Of a stretch of 36,676 nucleotides of DNA, positions 31,276-36,676 are shown in pieces. The stretch is from a virus, in the IMG/VR virus record IMGVR_UViG_3300015265_000212, positions 1-36,676 of that record. The stretch is one strand, 5' to 3'. Each line of letters begins with the position of its first letter. Position 1 is the stretch's first letter. A model generated the notes under the pieces. It was not told where the DNA came from. It worked only from the letters and a program-made list of their open reading frames with translations, and made no database searches. Made by a program: the position numbers and the translations under genes.

Positions 31276-31770
31276 ATGGGGGACGTTTCTTTGGAATCAT
31301 TGAATGAATGGGTCACTCCTTTTGCAGCCATTATTGCCGCAATTACTTCCACAATTAGCTGGTGGAGAGGTTTGCACGAAAAAAGCGACAAGATCAAAGT
31401 GAACTTTGGAGCCCTTCAACCTCCGATTGCCCCAGGGTTGGGCATGCATGTCGTAAGTTGCGCAGATCATGCCATTACCATTCAAGACTACGGCTTCTTC
31501 GACAGTCAAGGCAGGCTTCTTTCGATTCCTGATATGTTGGCTAATCATGAGTGTGATGATGGGATTTGCTTCGGCGGGGCGACTCTTTTGGATAAGCGCG
31601 GGAGTATTTTTGAAATTTCCTATGTCCTTCTGAGGGATAGTCAAATTGGGGCATATGCGAAAACAGCAGGTCAGGACTCACCACAGTTGCGCTTTCGTCC
31701 CGGTGTTCGTTGGTATTTGCGATGGTGGTTAAGCACGAAAGCCAGATTCCAAATGTCGAAATTTCAATAA
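31276..31770 (+). CDS. Hypothetical accessory protein, 164 aa
   Basis: I do not recognise it. An N-terminal hydrophobic segment (WVTPFAAIIAAITSTISWW, about 12-30) could anchor it in the membrane, followed by a mixed soluble part (HAITIQDYGFFDSQGRLLSI). Base composition is AT-rich compared with the phage core. No Shine-Dalgarno is obvious at the ATG at 31276; a possible -35 (TTGACT, 31250) lies upstream. The topology resembles small proteins with a membrane anchor and a beta domain found in accessory regions. Confidence 0.5.
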   Translation: MGDVSLESLNEWVTPFAAIIAAITSTISWWRGLHEKSDKIKVNFGALQPPIAPGLGMHVVSCADHAITIQDYGFFDSQGRLLSIPDMLANHECDDGICFGGATLLDKRGSIFEISYVLLRDSQIGAYAKTAGQDSPQLRFRPGVRWYLRWWLSTKARFQMSKFQ

Positions 31771-31790
31771 ATATGGTGTAATGTGTTGTC

Positions 31791-32474
31791 ATGTGTGCGG
31801 ACTATACCCCCAGCCGTAAAGAGCAAATCGAAGACCACTTTGGTGTTCGTTCGTCTCAACTCGACCTTCCGCCGGAGGCATGGCCCGGTTATATGGCACC
31901 CGTACTCCGCAGCTCGCACGAAGCGCCTGGTGAGATGGAAGTCACCCCGGCCATGTTCGGAATGGTGCCGCACTGGGCAGACCACAAGCTGGCCCGCCAG
32001 ACCTATAACGCGCGCACCGAGACGGTGGCCAGTAAGCCATCCTTCCGTAGTGCCTGGAAGCGCAAGCAGTTCTGCATCATTCCTGCGGAGAACTTCTTCG
32101 AGCCCAATTACGAAACCGGCAAGCCTGTTCGCTGGCGCATCGAGCGCGCGGACGACGGCCCGATGGCCATTGCGGGCATCTGGGAGTATCGCCCGGCCGA
32201 CCAGCTGTTGTCGTTCTCGATGCTGACGATCAACGCCGACGGGCATCCGCTGATGCAGCGCTTCCACAAGCCAGACGACGAAAAGCGCATGGTGATGATC
32301 CTAGACCCGGACCAGTACCAAGGCTGGCTGGACGGCTCGCTGGTGTCGGAGGAGGACGTTTATCGACAGTATCCTGCCGACCTGCTCGTCGCGCAGCCCG
32401 ATCCTTTGCAGCCCCGGTCAAAAGCGAAACCGGCGGCGAAGGCTGAAGCTGCGCCGCCAGACTCACTTTTCTAG
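31791..32474 (+). CDS. SOS response-associated peptidase (SRAP, YedK/HMCES family)
   Basis: 227 aa. Catalytic Cys2 follows the initiator Met (MCADYTP), with Asn73 (TYNARTET), Glu104 (NFFEPNY) and His159 (QRFHKPDDEKRM): the full set of the family. These proteins form a covalent link with abasic sites in single-stranded DNA and shield them. The C-terminus has a Lys/Ala/Pro-rich tail (about 200-227). It sits directly before the LexA-controlled umuDC pair, so a damage-tolerance cassette is likely. No LexA box is seen in front of this gene itself. Confidence 0.9.
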   Translation: MCADYTPSRKEQIEDHFGVRSSQLDLPPEAWPGYMAPVLRSSHEAPGEMEVTPAMFGMVPHWADHKLARQTYNARTETVASKPSFRSAWKRKQFCIIPAENFFEPNYETGKPVRWRIERADDGPMAIAGIWEYRPADQLLSFSMLTINADGHPLMQRFHKPDDEKRMVMILDPDQYQGWLDGSLVSEEDVYRQYPADLLVAQPDPLQPRSKAKPAAKAEAAPPDSLF

Positions 32475-32513
32475 AAACAATTTTATACTTCCTGTTTCTT
32501 GCTTCGGTCGATA

Positions 32514-32533
32514 TACTGTATAAAAACACAGTA
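32514..32533. promoter_or_regulatory. LexA-binding SOS box
   Basis: CTGT-N8-ACAG core with extended TACTGTAT...ACAGTA, very close to the E. coli consensus. It lies 12 bp before the umuD ATG at 32546. Predicted control: repressed by host LexA, induced by DNA damage. Confidence 0.85.
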
Positions 32534-32545
32534 TATTGGCCAGCC

Positions 32546-33019
32546 ATGAATGCAACATTATTAATTCTTCAATCTAGCCAGCCTGGCGTATCGCAGGTTC
32601 CTTTGCCGCTTGCGCAATATCCAATCCCCAGTGCGCAGCCGGAAATTTCTCACCGCATATCCGCTGGGTTCCCATCGCCGGCTGCCGATTACACCGAGGA
32701 CGGCCTGGACCTGAACGCGCTTCTGGTGCAGCACAAGGCCGCGTCGTTTTTTTTCACAGTTGAGGGCGACTCCATGCGCGACGCCGGCATACTGGATGGC
32801 GACAAGGTGGTGGTCGACCGCTCCGTCGCGCCATTGCACGGCCACATAGTCATTGCCGTCATCGATGCCGAATATACCCTTAAGCGCCTCTATTGCCAGC
32901 GGGGTAGGGTAGAGCTGCGCCCGGACAACCCGGCGTACAAGGCGATCTGCCTGGCCGAGGGTAGTGAACTGCAGATTTGGGGCGTGGTGACGGGCGTCGT
33001 GCGCAAGCTGCGGGTGTGA
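32546..33019 (+). CDS. umuD: UmuD-like subunit of DNA polymerase V, self-cleaving
   Basis: 157 aa. Cleavage site Ala40-Gly41 (ISAGFPSPA), catalytic Ser76 (GDSM) and Lys113 (TLKRL) are all present. Cleavage would give the active UmuD' that joins UmuC in error-prone translesion synthesis. Its promoter overlaps the SOS box. The stop is followed one base later by umuC. It is shorter than a repressor and lacks a helix-turn-helix, so it is not a second CI. Confidence 0.92.
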   Translation: MNATLLILQSSQPGVSQVPLPLAQYPIPSAQPEISHRISAGFPSPAADYTEDGLDLNALLVQHKAASFFFTVEGDSMRDAGILDGDKVVVDRSVAPLHGHIVIAVIDAEYTLKRLYCQRGRVELRPDNPAYKAICLAEGSELQIWGVVTGVVRKLRV

Positions 33020-33020
33020 C

Positions 33021-34322
33021 ATGAGCGATCCGACGAAGCAGATATTTGCGCTTGTCGACGTCAACAATATGTACGTCAGCTGTGAGCGCGCCTTCAACCC
33101 CCGCTTGCGCGATCGCCCGGTGGTGGTGCTGTCCAACAACGACGGCTGCGCCGTGGCCAGGTCGAACGAGGTGAAGGCCTTGGGCGTGCCGATGGGAGCG
33201 CCCTGGTTTCAGATGCGCGACTTGGCGCGCCAGCATGGCATTGTGGGGCTGTCCTCCAATTACACACTGTACGCGGACATGAGCAATCGCATCATGGCCA
33301 TCCTGCGGACCTACAGCCCTAACGTCGAGGTCTACTCGATCGATGAGTCTTTCCTCAGCCTGAACGGCCTGGGCGGCCTGTGGGCTTCGCCGACGGTCAT
33401 GGGGCAGGATATCCGCGCCAAGGTGGCTCAATGGACCGGCCTTCCTGTCTGCGTGGGCGTAGGCCAATCGAAGACCCTGGCCAAGCTCGCCAACCACGTC
33501 GCAAAGAAATTTCCGCTGTTCGATAGCGTTGCCGACTTCACGACCATGTCGGATGCCCGCACCGCTTGGCTGCTGCAGCGCATCGATGTCGGGGAGGTGT
33601 GGGGCGTCGGCCGGCGCCTCAGCGCCAAGCTGCGCGCCATGGGCATCAACACAGTGCAGGATTTGAAGGATGCGCCGCCCAGCTCCATGCGTGCGCACTT
33701 CGGCGTTGTGCTCGAACGCACATGCAACGAGTTGCGCGGAATATCCTGTTTGGAACTGGAAGAGGTGGCGCCGCCGCGCAAAGAAATCGTGTCGTCGCGC
33801 TCTTTCGGCACTATGGTTCTGACGGCGGCCGAGCTGGGTGAATCGATATCTACTTACGCCGCGCGCGCCGGCGAGAAGTTGCGTGGCCAGCATTCCCTAT
33901 GTGGTGCTGTCCATGTTTTTGTTCAGACAAACCGGTTCCGCGACCAGGACGAACAATACAGCAACGGAATTACCATCCCCTTGGTCGAGCCCAGCGCCGA
34001 CAACCGCGTGTTGGCCGGCGCCGCGCTGAACGGCCTAGCAATGATCTATCGTGAAGGGTTCAAATACAAGAAGGCTGGGATTATGTTGATGAACCTGCAG
34101 CCGGATACCCAGCGCCAGGCGGTGCTGTTTGATGCTGTTCCGGATAGGGCACGGTCGGTCCGCGCAATGACTGCGCTCGATGCCATCAATGACCGCTATG
34201 GACGCGACACGGTGCACCTCGGCTCTGCCGGCGTCGTCCGGCGCTGGGCAATGCTGTCTGAAAATCGAACGCCGCGATACACCACCAACTGGAGCGAGCT
34301 GCCAACAGTGCTGGCGAACTAG
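33021..34322 (+). CDS. umuC: UmuC-like Y-family DNA polymerase V catalytic subunit
   Basis: 433 aa, full family length. Asp13 (FALVDVNNMYVSCERAF) and Asp108-Glu109 (YSIDESFLSL) are the metal-binding acids; SNNDGCAVARSNEVKALGVP is the Y-family finger signature. It copies damaged DNA with low fidelity when bound to UmuD'. Carried by the phage, it would raise survival and mutation during host SOS. Co-transcribed with umuD and followed by a small coupled gene. Confidence 0.93.
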   Translation: MSDPTKQIFALVDVNNMYVSCERAFNPRLRDRPVVVLSNNDGCAVARSNEVKALGVPMGAPWFQMRDLARQHGIVGLSSNYTLYADMSNRIMAILRTYSPNVEVYSIDESFLSLNGLGGLWASPTVMGQDIRAKVAQWTGLPVCVGVGQSKTLAKLANHVAKKFPLFDSVADFTTMSDARTAWLLQRIDVGEVWGVGRRLSAKLRAMGINTVQDLKDAPPSSMRAHFGVVLERTCNELRGISCLELEEVAPPRKEIVSSRSFGTMVLTAAELGESISTYAARAGEKLRGQHSLCGAVHVFVQTNRFRDQDEQYSNGITIPLVEPSADNRVLAGAALNGLAMIYREGFKYKKAGIMLMNLQPDTQRQAVLFDAVPDRARSVRAMTALDAINDRYGRDTVHLGSAGVVRRWAMLSENRTPRYTTNWSELPTVLAN

Positions 34323-34324
34323 GC

Positions 34325-34510
34325 ATGAGTAAATTTCGAGCCCCTCTCAGCATCGAGCAGCTCAAGGAGATCCGACAGCGCAGCGATTCGGCCGACATGA
34401 GGGCTGTGTTGTGGGAGATCCGGCGCCTTCGTGCAATTGTGTCAACCGCTGATGAACTCGATCAGAGCCTTGGCGACCGTGTCGGCTTTATACGACGTCG
34501 AATCAATTAA
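34325..34510 (+). CDS. Small protein downstream of umuC, 61 aa
   Basis: ATG two bases after the umuC stop. Helical, charged protein (LKEIRQRSDSADMRAVLWEI) without known motifs. Possible third member of the umuDC operon. It converges with, and overlaps by 8 nt, the SIR2-like gene on the other strand. No family recognised. Confidence 0.55.
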   Translation: MSKFRAPLSIEQLKEIRQRSDSADMRAVLWEIRRLRAIVSTADELDQSLGDRVGFIRRRIN

Positions 34511-35438
34511 ATGCCAGCTTAGCGTAATATAAAATTTTCTCGATTTCTTCAAAGGCACTAGCAAGATGAAAGGTGGTTCCTTTCCTCTGGTCTCGTATCC
34601 AAGGAGTGTAAGACGCGTAGTCTGGATTTACGACCGCGATTACACCGGGCGCTGTAGCAAGAGGTTTGAACAGATGAGTGTCATGGGGCACATAATTTAT
34701 GCCAATAAGCACAATGATTTTTGCCTCTAATAGGCACTCGCGCCAGTAAGCCTGTCCATGATCGATGAAGCTTTGGTTGTACGGCGACGTTTTCCCTGGA
34801 CCGTAGACGGACAGTACGGGTGTGAGATTTCTGTATCTCGGCTCATTTATCCAAGCTTGGACTTCTTCATGGCTGGTAACGAGATCCATTGGCATGCCGT
34901 CAACATATTTTTCTGTCACGAAGAATTTATTGTCCCCAAAAATTGTATCCGGCGGAAGCTTTGACAGGAAGTTCGACGAGCCATGAAGTTTTAAAACACT
35001 GACCTCAGGCCGTGGAATTGCTCGCGGTGGATATTGATAACGGATGTTCCAACCAACGCTATTGAGAGCTTGTTCTAATAACAGGTCATAATTCAAAGTT
35101 CCAAATGTGACACCCATCCCTAGATTTGGCCTGAGTCCAGCCATGAGGCGAAGATAGTGATTCCCATGTTCAATCTTAAATTGGGAAAGGTAAAGTGCTG
35201 TGAGTCGCTGCACAGGTATGACAGCATCACTTCCAAGATGCGCGACAGCGGCCATGCCGGCCTCGAATCCCTGGCCTCTAAATATGTGTCCGTACTCGGT
35301 CACTAATTTTTTGGGAAGACCTCCCTTGTATTCAACTAGCTTTTCAAACAACCAGTTTCCAAGTGGAGGGCATTCTGGTGTGCATGGGCCGGAGAAGCTA
35401 CTAGCTCCCGCCCCAAAGACAACCATCAATTTCGTCAT
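34503..35438 (-). CDS. SIR2-like domain protein, candidate NADase phage-defence gene
   Basis: 311 aa from the ATG at 35438; an in-frame ATG at 35477 is possible, but neither has a Shine-Dalgarno and the shorter start puts the fold at the usual distance from the N-terminus. The SIR2 Rossmann signature VVFGAGASSFSG lies at 6-17; catalytic Asn116 with Asp118 sits in TLNYDLLLE and catalytic His152 in LKLHGSSNF. These are the residues that hydrolyse NAD in defence SIR2 proteins. The rest has no recognisable second domain. Opposite strand, AT-rich, next to the integrase: a prophage accessory locus typical of superinfection defence. NADase activity is inferred. Confidence 0.8.
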   Translation of the reverse strand: MTKLMVVFGAGASSFSGPCTPECPPLGNWLFEKLVEYKGGLPKKLVTEYGHIFRGQGFEAGMAAVAHLGSDAVIPVQRLTALYLSQFKIEHGNHYLRLMAGLRPNLGMGVTFGTLNYDLLLEQALNSVGWNIRYQYPPRAIPRPEVSVLKLHGSSNFLSKLPPDTIFGDNKFFVTEKYVDGMPMDLVTSHEEVQAWINEPRYRNLTPVLSVYGPGKTSPYNQSFIDHGQAYWRECLLEAKIIVLIGINYVPHDTHLFKPLATAPGVIAVVNPDYASYTPWIRDQRKGTTFHLASAFEEIEKILYYAKLAFN

Positions 35439-35477
35439 ATATGTTTTTTTAACAAAAACCCACGATACCGTAAACAT

Positions 35478-35686
35478 AGTTATTTAGGAACACTTATCGG
35501 TAGCTTGCTAGCTTACCGAAGGACGAAAAAAGCAGCACTAGGCGGCTTCTTCAAGCTGTCATTTTGCTGTCATTCTGGTGCCTAAACAGCCCAAATCACC
35601 CAAAAATAATGCCAACGTTGAATAATAAGTACTTGATTCTAAAGTGTTTTTTTGTTGGGGCGGCGGGAGCCGAGCCCGCCTCCACG
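35478..35686. other. Candidate attP region
   Basis: Noncoding gap at the 3' end of the integrase gene, where lambda attP lies. A perfect 6-bp inverted repeat GGCGGG/CCCGCC flanks a 7-bp spacer AGCCGAG (35662-35680), the layout of a tyrosine-recombinase core site. It is followed by TCCAC, so the end resembles the 3' end of ssrA or a tRNA T-arm. Tandem GCTGTCATT at 35555 and 35566 (11-bp period) could be arm-type sites, and an imperfect inverted repeat (CGGTAGC...GCTTACCG) lies at 35498-35518. Confidence 0.5.
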
Positions 35687-36676
35687 TCAAAGCTTTTTTG
35701 CAATCTCCGCTGCCGTCTCGTTGTAATACACCTGCAACTGGCGAATGTCCTTATGTCCTATCATCCTGGCCAGTTCTAGAATGCCTAATTTCTTAGACAG
35801 CCTTGTGACTGCTTCGTGCCGGGAGTCGTGAAAGGTAAGGTCTTCAATTCCAGCCCGGGTAACTGCCTTGCGAAACAGCGCATCGCGGCTTTCATCTGAC
35901 ACATTGAAATAAGCCGCACGTGCCGAGGGCGCTGGCAATTCGCTGAGAATTTCCAGCGCGCGCTTGGAAAGGGCGACATCCCGCTTGCTGTCGTTTTTGG
36001 TGCGTGGCAGGTGTGCTACCGAACCGGTAATGCGCTCGGGTGTCAGGCTGAGAATTTCTCCTGATCGCATGCCAGTTTCAATGGCGAACAAGAACGCTGC
36101 TGCGACCACGCTGGATGTGTTCGTGATCTCACCATCGTAGCCAAGGGCCAGGCAGATTCTGTCAATCTCTTCCTGGCTGATCAGGCGGTCCCTGGGCGGT
36201 GGGTCTTTAGGGCGGCGAACATCAGCAGTGGGGCTTTTTGCGGCCCACTTCCATTCGCGGCGGGCAGTGGTGAAAACATGCGAAATCAGATTAAGATCCC
36301 GATTGACCGTCGACCCCAATACTGTTTTGAGGCGCATGTCGCGCCACTGTCCCAAGATGTCTGGCGTAACTTCAGCGATGAGGTATTCGCCCAGCTTCTT
36401 GCCGGCGACCAAGTGACTTGCGATTGCCGCCAGTCGGATAGCCTCCCAATGTGCGCCTTTTTTGTGGACAGAAACCTCGTCACGGTACCGCTCGAATGCC
36501 TGCAGGCAGGTTTTCCCCAAGACTATGCCTGAAGCGTCGCTGCGGCGCAGTTGCGACTCGCGCTCGGCCGCCCAAGATGATGCCTCAGCTTTGGTTGAAA
36601 ATACGCCGGACTCCCGAGTGCCTTGGACAAAAATTTCTACCCGCCATCCTGACTTATGTTTTCTAAATGATGCCAT
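35687..36676 (-). CDS. int: Tyrosine-family phage integrase
   Basis: 329 aa, complete. N-terminal arm-binding-type region about 1-60, core-binding domain about 60-160, catalytic domain about 165-329 with Arg204 (TGMRSGEI), Lys227 (RTKND), His283 and Arg286 (FHDSRHEA), His308 (MIGHKD) and the nucleophile Tyr317 (or Tyr318, QVYYNET). It would catalyse integration and, with an excisionase not identified here, excision. It reads toward the candidate attP at its 3' end, as in lambda. Its ATG is the last base of the window, and the ParB-like gene stops at base 1; see the circular-genome finding. Confidence 0.93.
   Translation of the reverse strand: MASFRKHKSGWRVEIFVQGTRESGVFSTKAEASSWAAERESQLRRSDASGIVLGKTCLQAFERYRDEVSVHKKGAHWEAIRLAAIASHLVAGKKLGEYLIAEVTPDILGQWRDMRLKTVLGSTVNRDLNLISHVFTTARREWKWAAKSPTADVRRPKDPPPRDRLISQEEIDRICLALGYDGEITNTSSVVAAAFLFAIETGMRSGEILSLTPERITGSVAHLPRTKNDSKRDVALSKRALEILSELPAPSARAAYFNVSDESRDALFRKAVTRAGIEDLTFHDSRHEAVTRLSKKLGILELARMIGHKDIRQLQVYYNETAAEIAKKL

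Noticed and set aside
35655-35690. tRNA or tmRNA gene fragment
   Set aside because: Only a T-arm-like hairpin is visible, with no D or anticodon arms and no CCA; kept only as part of the att candidate.

Overview
This window reads as an essentially complete genome of a lambda-like temperate siphophage (prophage) of a high-GC betaproteobacterium. Oxalobacteraceae (Janthinobacterium/Massilia/Duganella-like) is my best guess; it rests on protein style and base composition, not on a database search. No clearly bacterial housekeeping gene is present.

Layout. (1) 1-2912, minus strand: a leftward early operon of three small genes and a 730-aa ParB-like protein, driven by a near-consensus promoter (PL) that overlaps repressor operators. 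(2) 3031-3884: the immunity switch, with a self-cleaving CI-type repressor (minus) facing a Cro-like protein (plus); both sides carry ATTACC-N4-GGTAAT operators, and the cro transcript is predicted to be leaderless. (3) 3884-9317: the rightward early operon, with Cro, a YmfL/CII-position regulator, an unknown protein, a 992-aa primase-helicase, a noncoding stretch with three paired GTTAAC sites (candidate origin), a small protein and a candidate Q-type late regulator. (4) 9318-9719: a late promoter followed about 75 nt later by an intrinsic terminator, the arrangement of lambda pR'-tR'. (5) 9720-27873: packaging, head and tail genes in lambda order (terS, terL, gpW, portal, protease-capsid fusion, decoration, FII, U, V, G/GT with a -1 frameshift, tape measure, M, L, K, fused I-J, tailspike). 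A putative Z-like protein lies upstream of terS instead of between FII and U. (6) 28168-29936: lysis genes (two membrane proteins, an M15 endolysin, Rz/Rz1 spanins). (7) 30051-35438: accessory genes, namely a D12-class adenine methylase, two AT-rich unknowns, an SRAP protein, UmuD and UmuC behind a LexA box, a small unknown, and a SIR2-like NADase candidate on the opposite strand. (8) 35478-36676: a candidate attP region and a tyrosine integrase.

How it works together. CI holds PL and PR off. DNA damage would trigger cleavage of CI (Ala-Gly site, Ser/Lys dyad) and also induce the phage umuDC genes through the LexA box. The rightward operon then replicates DNA and makes Q, which would let RNA polymerase from the late promoter read through the terminators found before the Z-like, capsid, tail tube and tailspike genes. 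The minus strand of the window begins exactly at the integrase ATG and ends exactly at the ParB-like stop codon. Joining the ends restores the lambda order att-int-(early left)-cI-cro, so the window is probably a circular genome opened at the int start.

Most noteworthy items: four exact copies of a 16-bp palindrome; five 12-bp-phased repeats in front of terS (candidate cosB); the paired GTTAAC sites; an internal ribosome site inside the protease-capsid gene; and the SIR2-like candidate defence gene.
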